Positions 54,347 through 63,200 of a DNA stretch of 64,000 nt are shown here, piece by piece. The first letter of the stretch is position 1. Every line of letters begins with the position of its first letter. The DNA comes from Flavobacteriaceae bacterium CP2B (GTDB lineage Bacteria; Bacteroidota; Bacteroidia; Flavobacteriales; Flavobacteriaceae), in assembly GCA_001683825.1 (NCBI GenBank), contig LXTR01000029.1, forward strand, positions 114,204 through 178,203, given 5' to 3'. Under the pieces are notes generated by a model. It saw only the letters and a program-made list of their open reading frames with translations, made no database searches and was not told the DNA's origin. The position numbers were made by a program, and so were the translations under genes.

Positions 54347-55072
54347 ATGTATGGCCCCCTCATTTTAGCGGCATTTGAAAAGGCGGGAAGGGAAATCCGG
54401 AAAACACAGAAGTATCCCAGGGCAAAACATCTTTCGGGCTTACTGCTGGAAAGGTGTGGAGTGATAATTGGTGAAAAGATGCTGGTGAATTATTATGATG
54501 AAACCAAAAAAGAAATACAAGCGAATTTTGAGCTAAGGAATGAGATTGTTCAGGCGCTTTGTGAGTATTTAGGGTTTGGTGATTATGAAGAATTCCAAAG
54601 AAGTTATTCCGGAAATAAGAGTATTTCCCTGGAGAGAGTTCAATATTTATGGAAGGATTTTGGCGTATATACTAAAAGAAACTGGTATGGTTTAGCAATC
54701 ATAGTTGTTGTAGTGGTACTCATACAGGCCAGTGGATTGTTCCATGATGAAGAACGGGAAGCGATAAAGCGATTCATGATATGGAATGGAACGCACTATA
54801 TTGAGGTGCCATTGGATCAATTGAACAATTATCCGAGCGAGAGGTTGATAGATTATAGTGAAGAGCTAATTAAGAATTTTCGGAAGATTTCTAAGCTGGA
54901 TTGTAATTCAATCTTCTTCGGAGCCAAGGGACAACCAAAAATTTGGTATGGTAAAAATGCCGACAAGGAGCTTGAATATTTCTCAGCCTTGGCGAAACAT
55001 CCTGAAACCGGAAAATCATTAGATGATATTACCCCCTACATGATACGCAAATACATTTGTCCGACTTATTAG
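54347..55072 (+). CDS. Single-span membrane protein of unknown function
   Basis: A 241-residue protein. The N-terminal 100 residues are soluble and helical (AFEKAGREIRKTQKYPRAKH, LSGLLLERCGVIIGEKMLVNYY and VQALCEYLGFGDYEEFQRSY). One transmembrane helix follows (LAIIVVVVVLIQASG, about residues 125-140), then a C-terminal soluble region with a Tyr/Lys-rich middle. The N-terminal part resembles a HTH-like or adaptor module seen at the front of varied Bacteroidetes proteins, but I cannot name it. The gene is AT-rich like its neighbours and isolated, pointing to acquisition. Confidence 0.65.
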   Translation: MYGPLILAAFEKAGREIRKTQKYPRAKHLSGLLLERCGVIIGEKMLVNYYDETKKEIQANFELRNEIVQALCEYLGFGDYEEFQRSYSGNKSISLERVQYLWKDFGVYTKRNWYGLAIIVVVVVLIQASGLFHDEEREAIKRFMIWNGTHYIEVPLDQLNNYPSERLIDYSEELIKNFRKISKLDCNSIFFGAKGQPKIWYGKNADKELEYFSALAKHPETGKSLDDITPYMIRKYICPTY

Positions 55073-55156
55073 GAATGGGCGAGGCTTGGCTAAGCAGTGG
55101 ATTTCCGTAAGGAAACCCGGGAAAGATTTCCGATATTGAACTTCTAAGTACGTGTT

Positions 55157-55390
55157 ATGGAACTGCCACCCATCCGTATCATAACTTTTTTTCTTACTGC
55201 TTGCTTTTTGCAGTTTATACTCACTGCAGGAACCTATGCTGATGTGTATATCTGCAAGGGCCCGGCCAGTAAGAAATTTCACTATAGTGCTAACTGCAGG
55301 GGCTTGTCCAATTGCTCTACGCCCATATCAATAGTCAGCCTGGAAGAGGCACGACGGTCGTGCAGGGGATTATGTGGTTGGGAAGATTAA
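55157..55390 (+). CDS. Small secreted Cys/His-rich protein
   Basis: A 77-residue protein with a signal peptide (about 1-28). The mature part VYICKGPASKKFHYSANCRG ... IVSLEEARRSCRGLCGWED has the pattern C-x(n)-H-x(n)-C...C, suggesting a compact disulfide- or zinc-held fold. Proteins with the KKFHYS.NCRGLSNC motif are widespread in Bacteroidetes and often near thermonuclease genes, as here. The convergent thermonuclease gene ends eight bases beyond its stop. The function is unknown. Confidence 0.72.
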   Translation: MELPPIRIITFFLTACFLQFILTAGTYADVYICKGPASKKFHYSANCRGLSNCSTPISIVSLEEARRSCRGLCGWED

Positions 55391-55397
55391 CAGAAAC

Positions 55398-55934
55398 TTA
55401 GCGGGATGTCCTTTTCCCTTTACGCCATTCCCAGGGGGGAATAGGGTCTTTGGCTGACCACAGGCCTACCTTGTGTGCCCTTGCCCCATCTTCTATTTGT
55501 TGTAAGTATGGATCGCTGGAGTATCTTACATAATGCCAGGCCATTCCGTTTCTTAACAATTCCTGCCCAAGATTCTTCTGGTCGTAAAATACCTCGGCTA
55601 TATAGCGCCCGTATCGGTCTTTACTCTGAACGGCCAGACGTACCTGTTTTGAAAAAATAGCATCTGAAGTAAATTGTTTGGCCCGGGTAGAAAAAGGTTG
55701 TTTGCGTTCCGGGCAATCAATGCTGGCGATACGGATCCTCACTACCGAGGAATCTGCGAGGAAAAGCCTAAAAGTATCCCCATCGGTGATGCCCACCACT
55801 TTTCCCATAAGGGTGGTATCCTTATAATTTGGAATAGCTGTGACGGTATCAGAGGGCTGTATAGGGAATGTTCCATAGATACCAAGCCCTGCTGCAGACA
55901 GCAGGGCCAATACAAAGTGGGTCCTAAATAACAT
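55398..55934 (-). CDS. Thermonuclease (staphylococcal nuclease) family protein
   Basis: A 178-residue protein with an N-terminal signal or anchor (about 1-23). The SNase OB-fold motifs are complete: GDTFRLFL, VRIRIASIDCPERKQPF with catalytic Arg and Glu, and SKDRYGRYIAEVFYD with the second Arg. GMAWHYVRY and the C-terminal ARAHKVGLWSAKDPIPPWEW end are standard for bacterial members. It should cut DNA or RNA outside the cytoplasm in a calcium-dependent way. It is convergent with the small Cys-rich secreted protein. Confidence 0.92.
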   Translation of the reverse strand: MLFRTHFVLALLSAAGLGIYGTFPIQPSDTVTAIPNYKDTTLMGKVVGITDGDTFRLFLADSSVVRIRIASIDCPERKQPFSTRAKQFTSDAIFSKQVRLAVQSKDRYGRYIAEVFYDQKNLGQELLRNGMAWHYVRYSSDPYLQQIEDGARAHKVGLWSAKDPIPPWEWRKGKRTSR

Positions 55935-56011
55935 TGGGTGGCATGTTTATTACGGTCCTTTAAAGAGGTTGACCTAGGAACGCGGTTACGACCGTTTTAT
56001 TCTCATAGTAA

Positions 56012-56137
56012 CTAGTTTGCGTATTTGAAATTGATCACAAAGGTCCCCGTGCTTTCCTGCATAGGGGATACGGCCACCGCGGTGCCCGAAGTAGGGTAGT
56101 CGCCCTCATAACTAAAGTTCAGGTTAATAGCCCGCAT
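56012..56137 (-). pseudogene. Possible gene fragment (41 codons)
   Basis: ATG at 56137 and TAG at 56012-56014 frame MRAINLNFSYEGDYPTSGTA followed by SPMQESTGTFVINFKYAN. This reads like the last beta strands of a secreted protein. A stop lies just upstream, so only the end is preserved. It sits in a 256-base gap before the vWA-like operon and may be a relic. Confidence 0.25.
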
Positions 56138-56190
56138 TCTCAACTTTTAATAGGCCCATAAAATGGGAGGAGGTCATTACTTGAATATTT

Positions 56191-57132
56191 TTAATTCTTC
56201 GAGTGGTTTAAAAAGAAATCCTTTATGATCTTCTCGGTATTGGAAGGAAGATCCGTCCTTTGAATCTCATAGCGTTTTACTCCCATTTTTTCAAACCAAT
56301 CGGTCCAAAAGGCCTTCAGAACATCCTCCTCATAGGGACTGTTTTGGGAAGGGTTTATATTTAGAACCAATACTTCAAGGGCATCAAACCCTTCTCCAAC
56401 TGGTATGAAGCCAAAATCTTCTTTCTCCATTCGATCACGCCATGAACTGTCCGTCAACTTTTTTCTTCGTACCTCCTCAGGAGTTAGAAAAGAAGTACGG
56501 TTGCCTTCAGTCTTTTTATTGTTGATATGAAAGATGTACCCATCTGTAAGTATGATTAGAATATTTCTATGCTGCTGGTCAATACAATATGGTTGTACCT
56601 TGTTTTTAAAAAATCCCCAGGTATCTGAACCTACATAGCGTCCATCTTCTATGGCTAAATCATAAATCTTTGTTGGATTTAAGGCATATCTGATAAGAAA
56701 TTCTTCCAGGAGTTCCTTAGAGGCATTTTGTCTTGTAAAATGATACTTTAGTTCCTCAGAGATAGTATTGATATTACCGTTAGAAGGTTCAGGATCAAAA
56801 TAAATTTGAATTTTATCATTCCAGGTTCTTATGGGTTTGGTCCTGAGATGTGCATTGAACAATTCAGCTATAGACCCTATATAAGTCGCATCCCTTTGAT
56901 AAAATTCCATGGCCGGATTAGGATACTTTTCGGGATTAATACGGTCAGAAAGGTCCAATAGGAAACTCACATTCCAATTTTCTTCAGCAGTACCTTTGGC
57001 ATCTGTAATTAGACTGGCCATTTTGGCATCCAAATGTTCCTCCTTGGGTTCCTCCGCACACTGCAAGAAGAATAGACAGGTTAATAGTGCAGAGAGCATT
57101 GTTTTAACGGGAATCATAAGTCCTTTTTTCAT
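56191..57132 (-). CDS. vWA-like lipoprotein of unknown function
   Basis: A 313-residue protein. The leader (SALLTCLFFLQCAEEP) ends in a lipobox with Cys at about 25. The core has von Willebrand factor A-like features: NVSFLLDLSDRI (a MIDAS-like DxSxx) near residue 55 and NILIILTDGYIFHI with the acidic DG motif near residue 190. A helical insertion lies between them and a final EVLVLNINPS strand follows. Metal-dependent binding of a partner in the periplasm is plausible. Its start overlaps the stop of the upstream membrane coiled-coil gene (ATGA). It is AT-rich, and I know no characterised homologue. Confidence 0.75.
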   Translation of the reverse strand: MKKGLMIPVKTMLSALLTCLFFLQCAEEPKEEHLDAKMASLITDAKGTAEENWNVSFLLDLSDRINPEKYPNPAMEFYQRDATYIGSIAELFNAHLRTKPIRTWNDKIQIYFDPEPSNGNINTISEELKYHFTRQNASKELLEEFLIRYALNPTKIYDLAIEDGRYVGSDTWGFFKNKVQPYCIDQQHRNILIILTDGYIFHINNKKTEGNRTSFLTPEEVRRKKLTDSSWRDRMEKEDFGFIPVGEGFDALEVLVLNINPSQNSPYEEDVLKAFWTDWFEKMGVKRYEIQRTDLPSNTEKIIKDFFLNHSKN

Positions 57133-58388
57133 GACTTCATATAAATAATTTGTTCTGGACCAGGTTCATTACCATCAACTTCTTTTAGAAAGACGCCAGC
57201 CACCTCACTACTGGATTCCAGTAGTGCCTGTTTTGGCTTATCGGGCAAGGAGATTTCGGCAGAAATTGCCTGTAACCATCCCTCCACATATTGATTGTGG
57301 TATTGATGATAGGTTTTCTTTGGAAAGATAAAACCGTCAATTTTGGCTTGGAGTTCAGCAATGATGCCAATGATCTGTGTGATCTGTTGTTTGACATCGC
57401 TGATCTTTGCAGACAATTCCATATTTCTGTCGTAGAGGTTCTTGATCTCCTGCTTTTTGTGCTGGATAAAATTTTTGATCTTGTCTATATTCTCATGTTC
57501 CTTCATCACAAAATCAAAAACCAAACCCCAGATTATGTAGACCACAAAACCGGCAAAGATGATACCCCAGAAATTGACACTTGTTACCGCAATCTGAGGC
57601 GTAAATTGTTCACCAAGGACCGCGTTAAACAGGAATATTTTCTTTTCAATGAGGTACGCCAGTATCACATCGAAAGCAAATGTCAATACAAAGAGCGCAA
57701 AAAGTTTTAAATACCCGACACCTTTTTTTTCCTTTTGAAACATGTGCACCAAATAGCCTAAGCCCATAAAAACAAAAGGAATTGTACCCACAAATATGGC
57801 TTCCAGCCATCCGTCATTTAGTGCTTTTGAAAATGCATTGGCATCAAATATGGCCGCCGTAAGACTGTCTGTTTCAAAGTCCTTAAAGAATGCAGAATAT
57901 GAGGCAGAGATATAGAATACAAATAGATAGACCGTAATTGGTAATAATAACAACAAACCGATGTAGAACTGGGCTTTAGGACGTTTGTCAGCATCAATCC
58001 CATATTTTTCAGGATCTCTTTTGACATCCACCATCTCATATTTGCAGGTTTCAATGGATTTTTGAAGGTGCTTTTGTTCTTCCTCAAAAATGGAAGCAGC
58101 CGTTTCCTTTTTTCGTAATTCGGACTTCTGTCTTTCTTGCTCCTCGCGATACGGTTGTTTTAGCTTTTCCTGTTCGGCATCTTGACGTTTGCATTGATCC
58201 TTAAAGCTGTGATACACATTTTCCAGGCAGGTACGTAACACGATTGACTTACCCATGGCTTTGATTGAGGCACCATAGCCGCTTTGATAATAGGTAATGC
58301 GGATTTGTTCCTGATCTTCACGATCTTCGCTAAAAGGCACGTACTGTTCTTTAGGTTTAAGTGCTACCAGGTTTCTCAGAACTTTCAT
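57129..58388 (-). CDS. Four-helix membrane protein with flanking coiled coils
   Basis: A protein of about 419 residues from the ATG at 58388. A cytoplasmic N-terminal part of about 140 residues includes a Lys/Glu/Gln-rich coiled coil (QEKLKQPYREEQERQKSELR). Four membrane helices follow (IGLLLLLPITVYLFVFYISA, AIFVGTIPFVFMGLGYLVHM, LFALFVLTFAFDVILAYLIE and IIFAGFVVYIIWGLVFDFVM). A second coiled coil then runs from about 310 to 360 (DKIKNFIQHKKQEIKNLYDR). It is the middle gene of the operon and could link a cytoplasmic TerB-like protein to the vWA-like lipoprotein. A TTG start nine bases upstream is also possible. The family is not recognised. Confidence 0.78.
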   Translation of the reverse strand: MKVLRNLVALKPKEQYVPFSEDREDQEQIRITYYQSGYGASIKAMGKSIVLRTCLENVYHSFKDQCKRQDAEQEKLKQPYREEQERQKSELRKKETAASIFEEEQKHLQKSIETCKYEMVDVKRDPEKYGIDADKRPKAQFYIGLLLLLPITVYLFVFYISASYSAFFKDFETDSLTAAIFDANAFSKALNDGWLEAIFVGTIPFVFMGLGYLVHMFQKEKKGVGYLKLFALFVLTFAFDVILAYLIEKKIFLFNAVLGEQFTPQIAVTSVNFWGIIFAGFVVYIIWGLVFDFVMKEHENIDKIKNFIQHKKQEIKNLYDRNMELSAKISDVKQQITQIIGIIAELQAKIDGFIFPKKTYHQYHNQYVEGWLQAISAEISLPDKPKQALLESSSEVAGVFLKEVDGNEPGPEQIIYMKS

Positions 58389-58393
58389 ATGGA

Positions 58394-58795
58394 TCAAGAA
58401 TTTAATTCTTTAAGAATTTCGTTAAGGTTTTTCTTATCCTCGGCCTGTTTTAAAAGGTAATCTGTTAGTTCCTCTATGTTCTGGTCAAGGAAACCGAACT
58501 TCTTGCAGTATTTCTGAAGAGTGATCTTTTCATCCTGGGTAACCTTATTGTCGGCCCAAATCATTTGTGCAAGATCGTAGAGGTATTCTATTTTCTCATC
58601 TAAGGTATCAGGAATGGCCTGTACATGGCTTGGGTTCAATAGCAGGTAGTTCAATTGTTCTTTTTCAATGCCTCTAATACGCGCAAAGTCATAGAGCATC
58701 TTCAGTTCAAGTTGATCAAATAGATCATCGGCAAAGGCCATTTGATAAAGCCGTAGAAAATGGCTTTTTAAATTATTGGAGATATGGGTGGTCAT
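58394..58795 (-). CDS. TerB-like helical protein
   Basis: A 133-residue protein from the ATG at 58795. It is all helical with the TerB-like acidic pattern: LRLYQMAFADDLFDQLELKM in the first repeat and LAQMIWADNKVTQDEKITLQ in the second, which resembles the LxxADGxxxxxE signature of tellurite-resistance TerB domains. It is cytoplasmic. TerB folds bind metal or other proteins and are common in stress and membrane-associated systems. It is the first gene of the operon, ending five bases before the next start. The gene is AT-rich. The frame opens 13 codons upstream without a better start. Confidence 0.78.
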   Translation of the reverse strand: MTTHISNNLKSHFLRLYQMAFADDLFDQLELKMLYDFARIRGIEKEQLNYLLLNPSHVQAIPDTLDEKIEYLYDLAQMIWADNKVTQDEKITLQKYCKKFGFLDQNIEELTDYLLKQAEDKKNLNEILKELNS

Positions 58796-59047
58796 ATTTA
58801 TGTATTTCAAAGACACATATTTGGTTTTCTTCACGAAAAGTAATAAAGAATTGATCTTAGTTGTTTGAGGAAAACCGTAATTCTATTAGGCTTTTCCTCG
58901 TTAAAAAAGAGCAGCCTGATTGTCAGTAGTGTATGGGGATTGGGTATTTGTGGATGAGGTTATGCAGTTTTGAGGTTGAACAGTTTTTAAGGTGGAGCTA
59001 TATGAAAACTGGGAAACAGGGACGCGAAAAATTCTGTGGTGAAGGCA

Positions 59048-59776
59048 TCACTCGTCCTCCAAATCTCCCTCCCCATCCTGTATCTTCCGGGCCTTGGATA
59101 AGGCCGAGGCCATGAGGCCGGCGGGGACGGTGACGATGCCTATGCCGATCATCAATACAAAAAAGGTAAAGATACGCCCGCCCAGGGTGATGGGGTACAC
59201 GTCGCCATACCCTACCGTGGTGAGGGTGACGATGGCCCACCAGAACGAATGGAAGATGGAGCCAAAGACCTCGGGCTGCGCCTTGCCCTCAAAAAAATAA
59301 ATGCCCGAGGCGGTGAGGAAGATGGTGATGAAGGTAACGATCAGAAAAAGGATGATCTCCTCCTTGATGATCCCGGCGGCGATATGGATGCGCTGCAAGG
59401 CCTTGTTGTATCGCACCAGCTTAAAGGCGCGGAACAAACGGAAGATCCTGAACGCCCGCAAAGAACGCAGGTCTACCACCAGGTTCAGGTAAAAGGGCAA
59501 TATCGCCAAGAGGTCGATCACCCCGTAAAAACTCCAAATATATTTCAGGGGCTTGTCCGACGTCAGGATCCGCAACAGGTACTCCAGGCTAAAGACCAGC
59601 ACGCAAAAGATCTCAAACTGGTATAAAAACGCCTTCAGGGCCGGGGGGTTGTCGGGCAGGGTCTCTACCGCAAAGGCGATGAGGGATAACAAGATCAAAA
59701 TCTGTATGACACTGTCAAAGATGCGGCCGTATTGGGAGGTGTGGTCCTGGATGAGGGTCTTTAGGGTGGTACGCAT
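59048..59776 (-). CDS. Voltage-gated-type potassium channel (ion transporter family)
   Basis: A 242-residue protein with six membrane helices and one pore. The S4-like helix carries spaced arginines (DLRSLRAFRIFRLFRAFKLV) and the pore shows the selectivity filter TVGYGDVYP near residue 185. The last helix is IGIVTVPAGLMASAL. It should be a tetrameric K+ channel in the inner membrane. The ATG at 59776 gives a normal N-terminus; the 34-codon extension upstream is not conserved in style. The base composition is again GC-rich, so the island appears to end near 59 kb. Confidence 0.92.
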   Translation of the reverse strand: MRTTLKTLIQDHTSQYGRIFDSVIQILILLSLIAFAVETLPDNPPALKAFLYQFEIFCVLVFSLEYLLRILTSDKPLKYIWSFYGVIDLLAILPFYLNLVVDLRSLRAFRIFRLFRAFKLVRYNKALQRIHIAAGIIKEEIILFLIVTFITIFLTASGIYFFEGKAQPEVFGSIFHSFWWAIVTLTTVGYGDVYPITLGGRIFTFFVLMIGIGIVTVPAGLMASALSKARKIQDGEGDLEDE

Positions 59777-60554
59777 GATGGATAGGCTTTGTATTTTCGG
59801 GGGAAATATAAAGAATTGTGGGGAAGGATAGGTGTGGTTTTTTCCGATGGGGGCTTGGTGCATTAAATTGAAGTTCAAACTTGCCTTGCTCGCGATTAGG
59901 ACGATACTTTATTTCATTGATAAAAAAGTTTTAAATGAAATCCGCTTATGCTGGGTAAAGGGTTTGCCCAGGGGGATCACTATGGTATAGCAGGAAGTAA
60001 TCCCATAGAAACCTGCCGGAATCAATAAGATTGCTTCGTTGCGCTTGCGCGCGCCTCGCAATGACGGACGTGGGATACATTCCCTGGTGGAACCTTAACC
60101 CTTCTAAAGCACGTCATTACGAACGAAGTGGCGTAATCCCACCAAGCAGGCAGAATCATGGGATTGCTTCGTTGCGCTTTCGCGCGTCTTGCAATGACGG
60201 ACGTGGGATACATTCCCAGGTGGAACCTTAACCCTTCTAAAGCACGTCATTACGAACGAAGTGACGTAATCCCACCAAGCAGGCAGAATCATGGGATTGC
60301 TTCGTTGTGCTTGCGCGCGCCTCGCAATAACGGCCTGGATGACGCCCTAAGCACAAAATGACCCTGCCAAGTTGATCGTGGATACCGCGTCGCGTAACTG
60401 CGGGATTCCTGGGAGAGCATGCCTTTTCTCTTCCTGGTTTCTTTGCATGCCCAAAGTGCGCAGGATAATACCAAAATAGTCGCACCGCGATTCACGGGGA
60501 TTCGTTCGCTGGAGGTCCGCCCCTTATTTAAAGAATCCTTCATACTTTAGAGGC
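59777..60554. other. Intergenic stretch with family A repeats and an inverted repeat
   Basis: ATTTCATT and AATGAAAT (59911-59918 and 59934-59941) form a perfect eight-base inverted repeat. Family A repeats fill 60029-60333. TACTTTAG at 60543-60550 is a seven-of-eight -7 box directly before the GTG start at 60555, so the message might be nearly leaderless if it is used. No gene is seen. Confidence 0.5.
60029..60333 (+). repeat. Family A repeat array, about 2.3 units of 132 bases
   Basis: CGTCATTACGAACGAAGTG starts at 60112 and 60244 (132-base period). Each copy is paired with GATTGCTTCGTTGCGCTT and CTCGCAATGACGG-type ends. The linker (GTGGGATACATTCCC... CTTAACCCTTCTAAAGCA) differs from that of the 63 kb array, while the palindromic cores are the same. 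The array ends in GCACAAAATGACCC, the linker of the 63 kb type. Confidence 0.8.
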
Positions 60555-62243
60555 GTGAAACCTAAGCCGTATACCTTCCCCTTTTATATGGCCCTGTTGG
60601 GGCTGGTCCTGCTTTTCCCCCGGGCTTCCCGGGCGCAAATGCAGGGCGACAGCCTAAGTTACTATTACAACGCATTGCTGCACCCACAGAACCCGGAAGA
60701 CCTGCCCGACGGCATCGCCTTTTACACCCGACGCAAGAGCACCCTGCTCCGACGGAATGATACCCTGGGGGCCATAGAAAGCCTCCGCATGATCGCCATT
60801 GGGCAATTTAAAATAGGCATGGTGTATGAAAGTGAGGGTACGATTGTGGAAGCCCTGGAACTCATGGACCAAACACGCTACCGGGATACGCTTATCGCCG
60901 CCAGGGTAGGCCTGCTGAACCAATTGGGGCATATCTACCGCAGCCTGGAGAACTACGAGGCCGCCCTGGGGGTGCTGGAAGAAGCCCTGACAACCACCGA
61001 TAAAACCACGGACAGCCTTACCCTGCTCAATAACAAGGCCAACCTGTACAAGGACCAGGAGATGTATGAACAAGCCCTGCACCAATATACCCTGGCGTAC
61101 CATACCGGCCTTGGCACCCACGATAGCCTGCACCTGGCCATGGCTTTGGACAATATGGGCGGCGTGCTTTCCAAAATGATGGCCCCAGCGGCCCTGGATA
61201 CACTATGGAAAGCCCTGGCCATCCGGAAGCGGCACCAGGAATTCACCGGCCTCTATGCCAGCTATAAGAACCTGGCCCTGCATTTCTCCAGACAGGGCCT
61301 GCGCGATACCGCACTGGCCTATGCCGAAAAAGCACGGCAGACCGCTGCCTTGATCAATAGCAGTACCTTTCGCTACGACGCCCTGCAACTGCTGATGCAA
61401 CTAAACGGGGATGCTAATGTAGTGGCCTTTAACCGGCTGACCGATAGCCTGTGGACCGCCCGCCAACTGGCAGAAAACAAAAATGCCTTTATCAAATACA
61501 ACCTTAGCGAAGAACGGAAAAAAACGGCCCAGGAAGCCCTGCAGAAAGAGAAAGAGACACGTACCAAACAACTTTTCCAGCTTAGTACCGTCTTTATTCT
61601 GCTGCTGCTGGTGGGCTCGTATTTTGTTTTCCGCTACCGCTACAAAAAAGGGAAACGGGAAGAGATGTACAAAACAGAATCCCGTATCTCCAAAAAAGTG
61701 CACGATGAACTGGCCAACGAAGTGTTTCACGCCATGGCCTTTGCCGAAGCGAAGAACCTGGGCGATCTGGGCGACAAGGAAAAACTCCTGACCAGCCTGG
61801 ATAAAATCTACGCCAAGACCCGGAATATCTCCAAAGACCACGCCCGTATTGCCACCGGGCCCGATTACCCGCAACACCTGAAAGAACTGCTGGCCAGCTA
61901 TGCCACAGACCAGCTGAATGTCATTGTCAACGGCCTGGACAGTATTCCCTGGGCCCGGGTGGGCGACCTCAAAAAGATGGCCTGCTACCGGGTGCTGCAG
62001 GAACTCATGGTGAACATGAAAAAACACAGCGAGGCTACACTGGTGCTGGTAAAATTCCAAAAAGAAGGCTCCCAAATCCATGTTACCTATACCGATAACG
62101 GCAAAGGAATCGCCAAAGGGGCCAGCCTCAACAGGGGTGGATTACAGAATGCGGAAACCCGTATGGAAGCTGTAAAAGGATCATTTACATTTGAAACCAG
62201 GTTGAATAAGGGATTTAAAGGTCTTCTTTCTTTCCCTGTCTAA
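60555..62243 (+). CDS. TPR-containing sensor histidine kinase (NarX-like core)
   Basis: A 562-residue protein with a GTG start. A signal peptide (ending SRAQ, about residue 28) is followed by periplasmic TPR-like helices to about residue 310 (YRSLENYEAALGVLEEALTT, YKDQEMYEQALHQYTLAYHT). One membrane helix follows (LSTVFILLLLVGSYFVFRYR), then a kinase core with a H-box in KKVHDELANEVFHAMAFAEA and an HATPase part (ELMVNMKKHSEATLVLV, DNGKGI, GGLQNAETRMEAVKG). The core is of the NarX/DesK-like HisKA_3 type rather than LytS. The response regulator gene begins 10 bases later, so they are a pair. Confidence 0.9.
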   Translation: MKPKPYTFPFYMALLGLVLLFPRASRAQMQGDSLSYYYNALLHPQNPEDLPDGIAFYTRRKSTLLRRNDTLGAIESLRMIAIGQFKIGMVYESEGTIVEALELMDQTRYRDTLIAARVGLLNQLGHIYRSLENYEAALGVLEEALTTTDKTTDSLTLLNNKANLYKDQEMYEQALHQYTLAYHTGLGTHDSLHLAMALDNMGGVLSKMMAPAALDTLWKALAIRKRHQEFTGLYASYKNLALHFSRQGLRDTALAYAEKARQTAALINSSTFRYDALQLLMQLNGDANVVAFNRLTDSLWTARQLAENKNAFIKYNLSEERKKTAQEALQKEKETRTKQLFQLSTVFILLLLVGSYFVFRYRYKKGKREEMYKTESRISKKVHDELANEVFHAMAFAEAKNLGDLGDKEKLLTSLDKIYAKTRNISKDHARIATGPDYPQHLKELLASYATDQLNVIVNGLDSIPWARVGDLKKMACYRVLQELMVNMKKHSEATLVLVKFQKEGSQIHVTYTDNGKGIAKGASLNRGGLQNAETRMEAVKGSFTFETRLNKGFKGLLSFPV

Positions 62244-62253
62244 ATCTGTTCGT

Positions 62254-62919
62254 ATGTTTAAAAAAGTCCTGGTGGTAGAAGACATAGACAGCGTGCATGT
62301 AGGCATTTCCAATGCGCTCAACCATGCCTTCCCCTTTGAGATCCACCACGCCAAGTATTGCGACAAGGCCTTCTTAAAAATAAAGCAGGCCCTGCAAAAC
62401 AACAGCCCCTTTGATTTACTGATCACCGACTTGTCTTTCCAGGTAGATCATGTAAAAACCATTATTAAGTCGGGTGAAGACCTCATCAACGTGGTCAAGG
62501 GCATCCAACCCGGCATCCGGGTACTCATCTACTCCATCGAAGACCGGCCCTTTAAAATCCACCAGTTTGTAGATTACCTGGGGGCCGAGGGCTATGTGCT
62601 AAAAGGCAGGAACAGCTCCCTGGAATTGGTGGATGCCATCAAAACCATCTATAACCGCCAGCGCTATATCTCGCCCCAACTGCATTATTCGGTGAAGAAA
62701 TCACTGCCACTGGAAGTGGACGCGTACGACCTGGAACTGATCAAGGCCCTGGCCAACGGTCATTCGCAACAGGAGATCAGCAGCCTTTTTGAACACCGCG
62801 GCCTGAAGCCCACCAGCCTGAGCAGCCTGGAAAAACGTATCAACAAGCTTAAAGACTACTTTATGGCCAGAAACTCCACCCATTTGGTGGCTATCGCCAA
62901 GGATATGGGGTTGCTTTAG
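62254..62919 (+). CDS. Response regulator with a LuxR-like C-terminus
   Basis: A 221-residue protein. The receiver domain has VVEDID at 7-12, phospho-acceptor Asp59 in DLLITDLSF, and Lys in EGYVLKGRNSS near residue 117. The C-terminal 65 residues form a helical DNA-binding region with ALANGHSQQEISSLFEHRGL where the LuxR-type helix-turn-helix would be, somewhat diverged. It is the partner of the TPR kinase 10 bases upstream. Targets are unknown. It is followed only by repeat DNA to the window end. Confidence 0.88.
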   Translation: MFKKVLVVEDIDSVHVGISNALNHAFPFEIHHAKYCDKAFLKIKQALQNNSPFDLLITDLSFQVDHVKTIIKSGEDLINVVKGIQPGIRVLIYSIEDRPFKIHQFVDYLGAEGYVLKGRNSSLELVDAIKTIYNRQRYISPQLHYSVKKSLPLEVDAYDLELIKALANGHSQQEISSLFEHRGLKPTSLSSLEKRINKLKDYFMARNSTHLVAIAKDMGLL

Positions 62920-62959
62920 GGGATGTTGCGGTGATATGGGGGGAGGATGATACAGTACT

Positions 62960-63195
62960 TTGGTTATGCTGGGATCCCGTTAGGGGGGCTAAACCCCGCC
63001 CCTGGTGTAAGTTAGTGCCTGGAAATGAAAAATCCTTGCAGCGAAACGTTACGCATAGGTATATGGAGTAATACCGTGATGCGCGGGTGGTAGGAAATTA
63101 GGGACTAAAACGGGCCGGTGGGGTCCTAAACCCCGCCCCAGGTTCAAGGTATGGCCTTTCACTGCAGAAAACTAGCAGCGGGCCTTGTCCCTATT
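62960..63195 (+). repeat. Two family B repeat copies
   Basis: Copy one is at about 62969-63045 (GGGCTAAACCCCGCCCCTGG... CCTTGCAGCGAAAC). Copy two at about 63117-63195 is the best preserved (GTGGGGTCCTAAACCCCGCC ... TTCACTGCAGAAAAC) and matches the reverse complement of 41281-41340. They lie between the response regulator gene and the family A array. Confidence 0.7.
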
Positions 63196-63200
63196 TTTAA

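Noticed and set aside
58394..58795. Tellurite-resistance operon
   Set aside because: Only a TerB-like fold is seen; there are no terC, terD or terZ-type genes nearby.
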